Part shown: positions 1-9,903 of the stretch, piece by piece
Layout: every line of letters starts with the position of its first letter
How positions within the stretch are numbered: position 1 is the first letter of the stretch
DNA from: Batkoa obscura
Lineage: Eukaryota > Entomophthoromycota > Entomophthoromycetes > Entomophthorales > Batkoaceae
Length of the DNA stretch: 18,660 bases
Assembly (NCBI GenBank): GCA_030770535.1
Contig: JASVEC010000280.1
Coordinates: 1-18,660 of the forward strand
Reading direction: 5' to 3'
Notes under the pieces: model-generated
The model's input: only the letters and a program-made list of their open reading frames with translations
What the model was told of the DNA's origin: nothing
Database searches by the model: none
Translations under genes and position numbers: made by a program

Positions 1-967
1 ATCCCAGTCTCAGCTTTTTAAAAATCTTGATGCTTATTAATTAGAATTGTTTACGTTAAATTTAATTTAAGATGGAGCTTTAATTTTACTCTATCATTAT
101 TTTATTATTATCTATTATCTAGTTTAATTTATCTTTGTATTATTAAAACAATTTGTAATTTAATACTTTAGTTTTTTAAGGTGTCTTGAGTAAAATTAAG
201 GTCAAATAAACCTTAAATTAAAAATGCTGCAAATTAGTTCAGTTCAGTTCAGTTTAAGTTTGAAATCAGTTTAAAATTGAAATTATGTTAGTAAAGTACC
301 TTAATTTATTTTGTAAAAAGAAGATAGTAATTTTTGATAATATTTCACTTTTAGATAGCTATTGTAGATTTTTTAGTTAATTTATATAGATTTGATGACT
401 AGTAGTAAATTCGTGTAAAGACTAGAGCTAAATACTAATTAAGTTCACTTTACTTTATTTTTAATGGAATATTGTAAAAAGCAGTAAAATAACTTGTGTA
501 AAAAATAAGTCACCTATTTTTAAAGTTTAAAATTGAGTTATTGAGATTTGACTTAATTAAATGATTATATTCCTATTCACTTAATAAGTATATGAATAGT
601 TTAATTTAAATTATAATCATTAAAGACTAATAGATGAACGTATATGGGGTTCATTTAAACCTATAATTTTATTCTTCCACTGCCTTTTCACCAGATATTG
701 AAATAGATAATAATTTTTATGAAAATCGTCTTTTTGTTTAATTTTGAGATTATTCTTACAAAAATTTTACTAGAAGTTCTTATTTTTCAAGTTAACCGGT
801 TTATCAACTTTACCCATCATGGAATATATTCGATCCCCATATCACAAAATTTACTCCCTTAAATTACGATCCAATAAAATCGAGATTATGTGTAATATTC
901 AGGGAGATCAAAATGAGTATAAATGAAAGGGTAATTGACAGAGTCATAAAAATTTTTAAAAATTAAA
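1..967. other. AT-rich spacer, no gene seen
   Basis: No convincing open frame or RNA gene on either strand. The stretch is mostly A/T runs. A short tandem of AGTTC (about 3.6 copies, 236-254) is the only local repeat. An ATATGGGG at 642-649 and a CCCCATAT at 835-842 resemble the ends of the MITE family described elsewhere in this window, but the sequence between them lacks the family core. The end of the stretch is presumably the promoter and 5' leader of the gene starting at 968; no clear TATA box stands out. Confidence 0.6.
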
Positions 968-2506
968 ATGAAAATAGCAGTTATAGGTTCTGGCATCTCC
1001 GGCTTAAGCAGTGCCTATTTTATCCAAGAATACAGTGAACATAAGGTAACTTTATATGAAAAAGGAGATTATTTCGGTGGCCATACTAACACGGCAGAAC
1101 ACATTACCGAGGATGGAGACAAAGTATCAATTGACACCGGTTTCATTGTATTTAATGAATTAAATTACCCCAATTTTTTGAAATTTCTAAGCTTATTAAA
1201 AGTTGACTACATCCCTTCTGTCATGAGTTTTGCTGTTTCCAAACAGCATGGAAACTTAGAATGGAGTGGTACAAACTTGTTGACCTTATTTTGTCAGCCT
1301 AAGAACTTATTGAACCTACGTTTCTACAGAATGATTTATGATATTATGAGATTTAATTATTTAGCACCAAGATATTTGACTACCAATTTTGAATGGACAA
1401 TTAATCAATATCTAACTAAAAATCAATACGGCCCTGGCTTTATACAAGATTATTTAATCCCCATGTCAGCCGCCATCTGGTCTACAAGTCCAGATAAATG
1501 CTTTATGGAGTTTCCAGCCAGAACATTAATCCAGTTTATGTTGAATCATTGCTTATTGCAAGTGGAAGGTAGACCAGAATGGAAGACTATAAAAAATGGT
1601 TCACAAAGTTATGTGAGTAAAGTACTCGAAAAGCTTGATGATAAAAGATTGAATTGTGGAATCGAAGAGGTTAAACCAGTAATTAATGAAGGAAGAAATC
1701 AAGTTTTAGTAAAGGCTAAGGATGGTAGTGAAGAGTATTTTGATCACGTTATTATGGCTACCCATGGTGATCAGTCATTGGAATTATTGGGGGCTAACGC
1801 TAGTGTCAATGAAAGATATATCTTATCAAAAGTTAAGTATAGTGAAAATATTGCATTTTTACATAAAGATGAGACGGTAATTTTATCATTAAATTTTTAT
1901 TTTATTTTCTCAAGTCCTATTTGTTTAGTTAATGCCAATAAATAAATTAGCCTGGAGTAGCTGGAATTATATATGTAATGAAAAATACGAGGGATCAAAT
2001 ATATGTTTAACATACTGGATGAACATATTACAATCCATTGATGTTTCTAAATATAGCAATTTCTTTGTTACTTTAAATCCTACAATACCTCCACGCAAAG
2101 ATTCTATTATTAAACAAGTGGTCTATCATCATCCTATTTATAGTATGGAAGTAAGCTCACTATTATTTTCTAAATATTTATTTACATAATTATTGTCTAT
2201 TAGCTAATTGAAGCTCAACAACAGTTGAATTTAATACAGAATCAACCAGATCGTCAACTTTCCTTTGTTGGTGCTTGGACTGGGTATGGGTTCCATGAGG
2301 ATGGATTACTATCTAGTTTAAAAGTATTAAAGAATTTGAATATTGAGCTACCATTTCAAGTCGATGAAGAACCTGCTAAAGTTGTTCCAAGTTCAAGTTT
2401 GAGTATCATTCATTTGATTTTCACATCCTTCTTTATGACTATTGATTTCTTTATCATTTACTTATTACTCCCATTATTAGCCATTTTTAATGTTAAAAAT
2501 GTTTAA
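968..2506 (+). CDS. FAD/NAD(P)-binding amine-oxidase-like flavoprotein, three exons
   Basis: Exons 968-1876, 1929-2150 and 2204-2506 give 477 residues; the introns (52 and 53 nt, GTAATT..TTTAG and GTAAGC..ATTAG) are both phase 0. The N-terminus is a Rossmann nucleotide-binding motif, GSGISGLSSA at residues 7-16, followed by an acidic residue (E31) and GGH (37-39), as in amine oxidases and the predicted NAD/FAD-binding proteins of COG2907. Splicing restores two family blocks that single frames break: LMPINKLAWSSWNY across the first junction and GAWTGYGFHEDG at about 400-411. The C-terminus (about 443-473) is strongly hydrophobic, enough for one or two membrane segments, so the enzyme may be membrane-anchored. 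Bacterial relatives often sit beside cyclopropane-fatty-acid synthase genes, suggesting lipid chemistry, but no such neighbour is present here. The substrate is unknown. The ATG at 968 is the only start that keeps the whole Rossmann strand. Confidence 0.85.
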
Positions 2507-3172
2507 TTGTTGGAGGCCCTATTTAGTTTATTGATATATCATTTGTTTATGATAATAAAAATAATATGATATTTTTGATGTTTTATAGTATTTTGTTGTT
2601 TTGTAATAATTATAAAGAAAAATACACAATAAAAATACACAATAAACATACAAAATATTATTATAAACGAAAAATTATTTTTAATAAATGTCAAAAGCAA
2701 AATTGATTTGATCTAATACTTATTTATGCCATACAACAATTACCATAATTTTATTATATAACATCATATATTACTAAAGCAGAAGCTACCTATTTTTTGG
2801 TATCAATCAAATCACTTTTTTTATCAAATTGTATATAAATAGATATTAGAATCTTTAAATAAATAGTATTAATTTATTTTCTCATTATGGATATCGAAGT
2901 TCCTCATATGAGTTAAATATTTATAAAATATTTAATTCAACATTTCTTTGTAAAAAGGACATTTAAAGATATAAAACAACTTAATCTTGTTATGAACCAT
3001 CGAATATTCGAATAATAAATTCAACAAGCATCTTATATTTAATTGGTAATTTTTAATATTCTATTTGTGTTGTTTCACTATAATATGTCAAGATGCTTTA
3101 CATTTCCTTTACTACAATCATAGTATTGGTATTTATTCTATTCTCTCTTAAATGTCTTCAACTGGTTTAATA
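2507..3172. other. AT-rich intergenic stretch
   Basis: This follows the stop of the flavoprotein gene and presumably holds its polyadenylation site. Apart from a 13-bp tandem repeat at 2618-2656, I see no open frame, RNA gene or conserved element before the first MITE copy. Confidence 0.5.
2618..2656. repeat. 13-bp tandem repeat, three copies
   Basis: The unit AAAAATACACAAT occurs at 2618-2630 and 2631-2643 exactly and at 2644-2656 with three differences. It is a simple A-rich minisatellite downstream of the flavoprotein gene; no function is suggested. Confidence 0.7.
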
Positions 3173-3264
3173 ATTGGGAGCGTTTTTTTTGGCTTCATTA
3201 CTTTTTCCATCTTCTGAGCACTATTTGAGTGGAAAATTGTTAGTAAAAATTTGAATAAAAATAT
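3173..3264 (+). mobile_element. MITE-like element, copy 1 (degenerate)
   Basis: Matches the family seen six more times in this window: a G-rich start, a T run, GG(T/C)TTCATTAC, TTTTCCAT, the central ctatttgag block, GGAAAA and TTGTTAGTAAAA. The left end reads ATTGGGAGCG rather than ATATGGGGATG and the centre AGCGCT is changed to AGCACT. The right terminal repeat is missing, because copy 2 begins directly where it should be. Confidence 0.7.
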
Positions 3265-3368
3265 ATGAGGATGTTTTTTTTGGTTTCATTACTTTTCCAT
3301 TTTTTAAGCGCTATTTGAGTAAAAAAATTGTTAGTAAAATTCTTAAATAAAAAAATACATTCCCATAT
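3263..3368 (+). mobile_element. MITE-like element, copy 2
   Basis: About 106 bp. The left end ATATGAGGATG and right end ACATTCCCATAT are imperfect terminal inverted repeats, and the element is close to a complete palindrome around AAGCGCT at about 3306-3312. The outer TA on each side would fit a TA target duplication of the Tc1/mariner kind, but the palindromic ATAT ends make the true boundary uncertain. It lies about 240 bp upstream of the acyl-CoA dehydrogenase start. Confidence 0.85.
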
Positions 3369-3608
3369 CCTCAATTTTTCAATGTTACATTGACAGGATA
3401 GATGATTAGATTTAAGTAGCTCAAACCCAAATATAGCTTTGGAATTACTTAATTTAGCAATAAACCTACTATTTTATAATTAAGTCCAACAGCTTTGAAT
3501 TCAACAATTCTATGAACATTAAAAAGGTTAATATAATTTTCGAGATTTAAAGATAATCAAAATCTAATCAAAATTGTTTCAACCTCTTTTGAACAACTTC
3601 GAAAAAAA

Positions 3609-5186
3609 ATGCCAACTATAAAATCAATCTCACTCAGTGAGATACAAAAGCATAACAAAGAAGAAGATTGCTGGATAATAATTGACAATAAAGTATTTGA
3701 TGTAACTAAATTTCTATCATTGCATCCAGGTGGCAAAATAATTTTATTAAAAGCAGCTGGTACGGATGCAACTTCTCAATTTAACGCCTTTCACTCAAAA
3801 AAAGTGCTTGAAAAATACATTTCAGAGCTTTGTATTGGTCAACTTGAGTCAAAGGTGGCTGCTAACCAAATTAACCCTATTTTGTCCGAAACTGCTTTTG
3901 GCGACTTGATCCCATTTGGTGATCCATCTTGGTATCAGAACTGGAACTCTTTCTACTACAAAGAATCACATCGTAAACTACGTAAAGCTTTACGTGAATT
4001 TACTGATAAAGAGTTGATGCCATATGCCCATGAATGGAGTGAAGCCAATTCAGTCCCTAAACAGGTATTGATGCAAGCTGGGAAACTTGGTATAACAGCT
4101 GCCTTGTGTGGTAAAAGTATTGTGCGTAGATACCAAAAGAAACCAATTATGGGGATTATTGAACCTAATGAGTTTGATTCATTTCACTCTATGATCGTTG
4201 TTGATGAAATTTCGAGATGTGGTAGCAGTGGTTTAACAGCAGCTCTCAATGGTGGTATGGCCATTGGGCTCCCACCTGTGGCTTATTTTGGATCAAAAGA
4301 ACTTAAGAATAGAATTATCGAACCTTGCTTAAATGGAGAAAAATTTATGTGTTTGGCAATTACTGAACCATATGCAGGCTCCGATGTAGCAAACATACAA
4401 GCAAGTGCAAAACTTAGTAAGGATGGAAAGCACTTTATCGTTAATGGACAAAAGAAATGGATAACTAATGGTACATTTGCAGACTATTTTACTGTTGCTG
4501 TGAGGACAAGTGATAAGCCGGGGATGGCAGGGATCTCCCTTTTGTTGCTGGAAAGGGGTATGGAGGGATTGGAAACGAAACAGATGCATTGTACTGGTAT
4601 TTGGGGATCAGGGACAGCATTTGTTACAATAAAAGATGTCAAAGTACCAGTAGGCAATCTAATCGGAAAAGAAAATCAAGGGTTCAAATATATGATGTAT
4701 AATTTCAATAATGAACGTCTATTGATTATAGCCCAATCAAATAGGAGTGCTAGAGTATGCTATGAAGAGGCGTTTAAGTATGCTCATCAACGTAAAACAT
4801 TTGGAAAACGGTTGATTGATCATGCAGTAATTCGAAACAAGTTGGCTCATATGGTGCGTAATATTGAAGCTACCCATCACTGGCTTGAAGCAGTGACCCA
4901 TCAATATGATACATTTACAGTTGAAAAACAAATTACTCACCTTTCAGGGGCAATTGCCTTACTCAAGGCCCAAGCTACCCAGACTTATGCCTATTGCGCA
5001 ACTGAAGCTACACAAATTTTTGGTGGCTTAGCGTATACTAGAGGCGGTAAAGGGGAGAAAATAGAAAGGCTTTATAGAGATGTTCGTGCTGCTTCTATAC
5101 CTGGTGGTTCTGAAGAAATTATGCTGGATTTTGGTATTCGTCAATCTATGAGATTGGCCCAGATTAATAAGACTAGTTTATTATAA
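3609..5186 (+). CDS. Cytochrome b5-acyl-CoA dehydrogenase fusion
   Basis: A single exon of 525 residues. Residues 1-79 are a cytochrome b5 domain with the HPGG heme signature (H39) and the second axial histidine in AFHS (H62). Residues about 115-515 are an acyl-CoA dehydrogenase: AITEPYAGSDVA (250-261) is the first family signature, QKKWITNG (281-288) the flavin-contact region, and QIFGGLAY (469-476) with YRDVR (489-493) the C-terminal signature. The catalytic glutamate position used by medium-chain enzymes is replaced in IPGGSEEIM, but a glutamate is present in NNERLLI (E369), the position used by isovaleryl-CoA and long-chain enzymes. Such fusions are known in fungi and probably pass electrons from the flavin to the heme. 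No mitochondrial presequence is visible and the C-terminal SLL is not a standard peroxisomal signal, so location is open. The ATG follows an A-rich leader that suits a fungal start. Confidence 0.93.
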   Translation: MPTIKSISLSEIQKHNKEEDCWIIIDNKVFDVTKFLSLHPGGKIILLKAAGTDATSQFNAFHSKKVLEKYISELCIGQLESKVAANQINPILSETAFGDLIPFGDPSWYQNWNSFYYKESHRKLRKALREFTDKELMPYAHEWSEANSVPKQVLMQAGKLGITAALCGKSIVRRYQKKPIMGIIEPNEFDSFHSMIVVDEISRCGSSGLTAALNGGMAIGLPPVAYFGSKELKNRIIEPCLNGEKFMCLAITEPYAGSDVANIQASAKLSKDGKHFIVNGQKKWITNGTFADYFTVAVRTSDKPGMAGISLLLLERGMEGLETKQMHCTGIWGSGTAFVTIKDVKVPVGNLIGKENQGFKYMMYNFNNERLLIIAQSNRSARVCYEEAFKYAHQRKTFGKRLIDHAVIRNKLAHMVRNIEATHHWLEAVTHQYDTFTVEKQITHLSGAIALLKAQATQTYAYCATEATQIFGGLAYTRGGKGEKIERLYRDVRAASIPGGSEEIMLDFGIRQSMRLAQINKTSLL

Positions 5187-5904
5187 AGTTGAATGATTGC
5201 TAGTTATCATGTGGTACTTTATTTTTAAGGATAAATAAAAAATATTCTATTTTTGATTTATCCTGCTTTCTTGAATGTATGCCCTTCAAACTTGATTGCA
5301 TGAATTTTATCCCTTATAATTCATGCTAAATAAATTCGCTCTAGTAAGTCATTATTAGATAAATTTTATTTACAAAAGAAAATAGTAGTTAAAGTTTAAA
5401 AAGTTTACAATAATTATACAATGTACATAAGTTATAAAATTACTCTAATATCGTATAAACATCTTATTTGACACAACAGTACCAGAAACAAGAAAAAGGA
5501 TACTTAATAGTATTAATATTATTTTATAAAAATGGTTTCAGATAGTTCTGATTATTAAATTAAATTACCGTATTTTATAGATTCATTTGTCAACAATTAG
5601 CTATCTGCTATTAATATAGTCAAAACAATGCTAGAAAAAACGTTTAGATCATTATATGCTTTAAATATATAAAGTATCAAAAACCATTATTAGTCTAATT
5701 AAAGTCATAAGTTTAATATTAGTAGATACTTAATATCAAAATAAAAAATAAAAAATAAAAATAAAAATAAAAAACAAAAAATAAAAAATAAAAAATAAAA
5801 AATAAAAATTATTAAAAAAATCAATTTATTAAAACACTAACATTATTTCATATTGAAAAATAACTACATAAATATTAACTAAAAACACATAAACTCAACA
5901 AGTA
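5187..5904. other. Convergent 3' intergenic region
   Basis: Lies between the stops of the acyl-CoA dehydrogenase (+) and the zinc-finger gene (-), so it should hold both polyadenylation regions. AATAAA-like strings are abundant (for example GGATAAATAAA near 5229) but cannot be told from background. It includes an A-rich microsatellite at 5738-5808. No gene seen. Confidence 0.55.
5738..5808. repeat. (AAAAAT)n-like microsatellite
   Basis: Repeated units of A4-A6 followed by T, with one C interruption near 5775. On the minus strand this becomes (ATTTTT)n, about 100 nt beyond the stop of the zinc-finger gene, where it would lie in or near its 3' untranslated region. Confidence 0.8.
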
Positions 5905-6639
5905 TTAATAATAGATCACATTAAACTTTGATTTAGAATCTGGATTTGATGGTGAATTAGGGTCCATTAAATCAAGATAATCATTACTATTACTTAAGTC
6001 TAAACTAAAGACACTATTGATACTACCCTCCACTTTAACATTAGTCATATAACTTGAATTATTATAATGAACTTTTAAATGTTGCTTTAAGTTATCAGAT
6101 CTAGCAAACTCCTTATTGCATTCTGGAAACGTACATTTATGGGGTCTGTTATTAGTATGAATAGAAATAAAGTGACGCTTTAGGTGCTCCATTCTTTTGA
6201 ATCTCTTTAAACAACCCTGATGTTTGCATTTAAAGAGTCTTCCCTCGGCCTTCACCAAAGCTTCAATTGTTTCTTCCTTTTTACCGTTTTTAAAATGTTG
6301 TTTGATCTCTTCTTCATAAGTCCTCACCATCCTCTTTTCTTTTAATGGTTGACCCTTTCCCTTTTCACCATAAGGCAACTGTCTCATAGTTGCCGCATCA
6401 AACACTTTCTCACTAGGAAGGTTCATGCATTCGTCAGTAAACATTGAGTCCTGCTCAAAATACTCTAATTTTGGTGAAAGCATTTCAAAATGGTCCATAT
6501 TTGGAAAGAAAGGGGGGCTGAATAGTAAAGGATATTCAAAGTCCATCATACTATTCATCTCAAGATTTGAGTTACTACTTGGTTCTAAGTCACTGAATTC
6601 AATGACATGTTGAAATTGATTATATTTATTAAAGTTCAT
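5905..6639 (-). CDS. Two-finger C2H2 transcription factor, Msn2-like DNA reading
   Basis: 244 residues in one exon. Two C2H2 fingers lie in tandem: C138/C143/H156/H161 (H-x4-H spacing) and C169/C174/H187/H191, joined by the linker TNNRPHK. The recognition helices read RMEHLKR and RSDNLKQ. Positions -1, 2, 3 and 6 (R,E,H,R and R,D,N,Q) match those of yeast Msn2/Msn4, which bind the stress element AGGGG, so a similar target is predicted by inference. Residues about 15-80 are acidic and rich in F, L, M and Y, which suits an activation domain. Residues 97-135 are basic and helical. The protein is far shorter than Msn2, so it is an Msn2-type finger protein and not a proven orthologue. The ATG at 6639 lies about 53 bp downstream of a TATA-like site. 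Confidence 0.88.
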   Translation of the reverse strand: MNFNKYNQFQHVIEFSDLEPSSNSNLEMNSMMDFEYPLLFSPPFFPNMDHFEMLSPKLEYFEQDSMFTDECMNLPSEKVFDAATMRQLPYGEKGKGQPLKEKRMVRTYEEEIKQHFKNGKKEETIEALVKAEGRLFKCKHQGCLKRFKRMEHLKRHFISIHTNNRPHKCTFPECNKEFARSDNLKQHLKVHYNNSSYMTNVKVEGSINSVFSLDLSNSNDYLDLMDPNSPSNPDSKSKFNVIYY

Positions 6640-6691
6640 ATTTTAAATTAAGTTAAATGAGTATTAAAATTTAATGCTGTATTTCTATTTC

Positions 6692-6699
6692 TATTTATA
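6692..6699 (-). promoter_or_regulatory. Possible TATA box of the zinc-finger gene
   Basis: TATAAATA on the minus strand, 53 bp before the ATG. In such AT-rich DNA this match alone is weak; its position is what makes it plausible. Confidence 0.35.
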
Positions 6700-8108
6700 C
6701 TTTTTAAATTTTCTAAGTATCTTACAGATAAGTCAAGCCCTTAAACATTAAAAAAATCCTACTTTCATAAGGATAAGCTAAATAATATTATACTATTAGA
6801 TAGATAAATATTATTTAATTAGCTCATAATAAGAATTGGGCCAATAATTTCAACTCAAACATAACCAACAATTATTAACCCCAACATCAATTCATTGTTT
6901 ATTTTAAGGGTTAGTAATATTATTTTTAATTTATATCATAAGTTTTACCTTGTTAACTTAATATGTGACATAACTTATTATTTCAAAATATAAGTATTTA
7001 TTGTATATATTCACGTATTTCTCTTGAAATCTTGAAATCTATTTATATAATTTCAAAAAAGTAACTGGTACCCACACCTTAAACATTATACCTTGATTTC
7101 TAAAACTATAACAAATATAAGCAAACTATGTAAAAAATCATCAAAAAAATAAATGTGTTAATTTTTTTTAAAAAACTACAAAATGATAGTAGTATTAGTA
7201 TACAGAACCAAGGATAAAAAATTCATTAAACCCCATATTTGCCTTTTTTTTTCTCCTTATTTTTTTGCCATCTGATTCTTTAATACGCAGTCCGGTTTTT
7301 TCTTGTTAAATCTTCACACTAAATATTAAAAATTAATATTCCTCCTGATCTTTTTTATTTTCGTTTTTCTCCCATTTGGTTAAAGGTCCTACTATCCTAG
7401 TAAACAAGCCTATATGAATTATTACATATGTATATGACTATTGTTTTATTAAAATATATTTAAGGTTCATATTAATAATTATAACTTTTAAAGTTTAACA
7501 ATGAATTGAAGTAATGCTATAGGTTTAATTTCTATTTTATCCTATTTTTAAATAAATATTTATTTTTAACAAAGTTGAAATGATTTAATAAATTTTAATT
7601 TAGTATTAAATACTATCAAGGATATTAAAAATGATTTAAGGTAACATATTCTTTTATACTATTAAATCCTTTATACAATTACCTCTTTTTATATAAATTG
7701 TAAATAATAAGTGACTGATGAAGCTAATCAATAATTTTATCTATTTGTTACTAACTAGTATTATAAGTATTCAATAATCTTTTCTTTTAGCAGAAAGTTT
7801 GAAATCCTTATAAAAGAACATTGTATTATGAAATCAACTCCTTTAAACTATCACTCTTTTAAAAAGAATTGCATAATAACTTTTAACTTTATTAAATAAC
7901 AAACTTTTTAACACAACTTACAACCCCCATTTATTTTCCACTTTATAAAATTGCTTCAATTTTTGTTAAAATACACCTTAATTAAATTTACTATATAAGG
8001 TTATCCAAGAACATGGTAATATTTAATATGTAAATAGTCATTTTAAGTTCTTATTTCTATAAACTTAAAAGGTGGGACCATTTTACCAACCCCTTAGCTA
8101 AGTCGCCA

Positions 8109-8275
8109 GTTTATTCTCCTATCTACCCGGTTTAATTTTATTCCTCCACATTTATGGGTTTAATGCTTGGAACTATCGATATTTTTATAACTTAGATTTC
8201 AGGTTTATTAGCATACCTGTATATTACTTTTGAATTGGGTATGTATTAGGTTAACCCGGGTAATGTATTATAAAC
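8109..8275. repeat. Weak inverted repeat in a GC-richer patch
   Basis: The left arm 8109-8135 (with CTACCCGGTTTAA at its inner end) pairs imperfectly with the right arm 8251-8275 (TTAACCCGGGTAA, then TATAAAC). The innermost 13 bp match at 11 positions, and GTTTAT pairs again at the outer ends. The loop is about 115 bp. It could be the remains of another short inverted-repeat transposon, unrelated in sequence to the ATATGGGG family. The surrounding 8070-8340 is visibly less AT-rich than its flanks. Confidence 0.35.
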
Positions 8276-8627
8276 GTTAGTGGTTTATGTTTTAATAAGG
8301 GTACTACATATTACTATTATTATTATTAGTTGTAGGGAGAGTTGCTAAAAATGAGATAACTAATATGTGTATATCTATTGCATGAATGATTTAATTTTGA
8401 TTTTTAAATTTAATTTTGAAAATACTAAAATAGTCTATTTTCTTACTTGAAAAAGTATATAAATAAAATATCGAAGGCATTAAAATAAAATTTAATGACA
8501 TGAACTAATATTAAAGATTTATCCATCTTCCTTTAGCAATAACTACACATAAGTTTTTTGCTTATTCTTGAAAGTTAAAATAAATTTAGAAAAAAATTAA
8601 AAAAATCTAATACTTATAATAGTATCT

Positions 8628-8731
8628 ATATGGCGATGGATTTTTCTATTTAAGAATTTTACCAACAGTTTTCCACTCAAATAGCGCTTAAAAAATGGAA
8701 AAATAATGAAACCAAAAAAAACAGTCCCATA
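8628..8731 (-). mobile_element. MITE-like element, copy 3 (reverse)
   Basis: About 104 bp in reverse orientation: ATATGGCGATGG, then TTTAAGAATTTTACCAACAG, TTTTCCACTCAAATAGCGCT, TTAAAAAATGGAAAA, TAATGAAACC and a decayed right end ACAGTCCCATA. The central AGCGCT and the paired TTTTCCA/TGGAAAA arms are intact. The outer repeat carries a few changes on each side. Confidence 0.85.
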
Positions 8732-9082
8732 GCATAATTTTTCTATTCTTATTAACTTTAAACACTCAATTATAAGTATATATACATAATCAATTATATA
8801 TGTTGTTACGGTAAATGATTAATAACTAGTGACGTTATTAAATTCTTGATAAGTTTAGAAATTTTGCCTTTAAAGTGTATTCTACACATGGAAGCATATA
8901 TGTTCTGTTGATGAAATTTAATAAAGAATAGTCCTTTTTATTACTTATAATTTATAACACTTATAGATAAACCATCTCTCCTTTTACATTTATCCCTTTG
9001 TTCACCAAATAAAAATGGTTTAGTATTTATATTCTAATATATTTAATTTAGTTTAATTTAATTCATAAACTATAGTACATTT

Positions 9083-9185
9083 ATGATGAGGATATTTTTT
9101 GTTTCATTATTTTCTCCATTTTTAAGCGCTATTTAAGCGGAAAATTTATCAGCAAATTTTAAACAAAGAAATACATTCCCAATAT
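9083..9185 (+). mobile_element. MITE-like element, copy 4
   Basis: About 103 bp: ATGATGAGGATATTTTTT, GTTTCATTA, CTCCATTTTTAAGCGCT, then GCGGAAAA, and a right end ACATTCCCAATAT. It keeps the core and overall spacing but both ends have diverged, so it looks older than copy 7. Confidence 0.8.
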
Positions 9186-9846
9186 TTTATTCATATAATC
9201 AAAATAGTGACAAACTATAAAATATTCATAAGGGAAATTGTTATAATTTTAATAGGTTAACAATATGATAATCATAAAACTGTAAAAGTGTTATGTGATA
9301 AATTAAAACTGTTATAGTTACGAGATAATATAAATGTAATTCATAATTTTATTTTGTTAAAAATAAAAGTGTAATAAAAACACAATGACAAAATAAATAG
9401 TTGACTTAAATCACAAAATCGATTACACTTTTTTGTTAGCCATATTTTATGTATAAATGTAATTATTAAAATAAAGTATGGTTTTCCATTCAAAAATAGA
9501 CAATTTTAAAATACGAAATTATTGTCTGTATTTTCTTAACTTCTATTCCTAAAGAATGTTATTAACAGAATTACTTAATTACACACGCTCTCATACAATT
9601 TGATTATTTACTGAATAATAGATGTATTATGAAATCTATTAATGTTTTGAACAAAATGACACAATAGAAAAAAAAGCAAAAAATGATCTCACTAAACCAT
9701 TGCAGCCTTTTAATTGGCAATGACTTTCAAAAAAATAGGACCAGGAACTTGGTAACGAAAATGACTTGATGTAGCCAATGAAATGGCAAATTAAGGGATA
9801 GAAATTGGAATTAAGCTAAATTTAGAATCAAAGAAAGTTCCAAATT

Positions 9847-9854
9847 TATAAATT
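9847..9854 (+). promoter_or_regulatory. Possible TATA box of the GPI-type gene
   Basis: TATAAATT lies 49-56 bp before the ATG at 9904, in a leader free of upstream ATGs. Position supports it; base composition makes chance matches common. Confidence 0.3.
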
Positions 9855-9903
9855 AAATAAATACTTTCAACTATTTCATCTTTTAAATAATTAATAAAAT
9901 AAA

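Larger units (their letters stand above)
6640..9903. other. Gene-poor AT desert
   Basis: About 3.3 kb without a convincing coding frame or RNA gene. It contains two MITE copies (8628-8731 and 9083-9185), a weak inverted repeat around 8109-8275 set in an unusually GC-rich patch, and pyrimidine runs near 7240-7310. The left edge is the promoter of the zinc-finger gene and the right edge that of the GPI-type gene. Confidence 0.5.

Noticed and set aside
642-842. ATATGGGG and CCCCATAT facing each other, as an eighth, longer MITE copy
   Set aside because: Only the 8-bp ends match; the inner GGTTTCATTAC and AGCGCT blocks are absent and the spacing is twice that of the family.
4329-4940. Minus-strand frames inside the acyl-CoA dehydrogenase
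   Set aside because: Shadows of a well-conserved gene, with Cys-rich composition typical of antisense reading.
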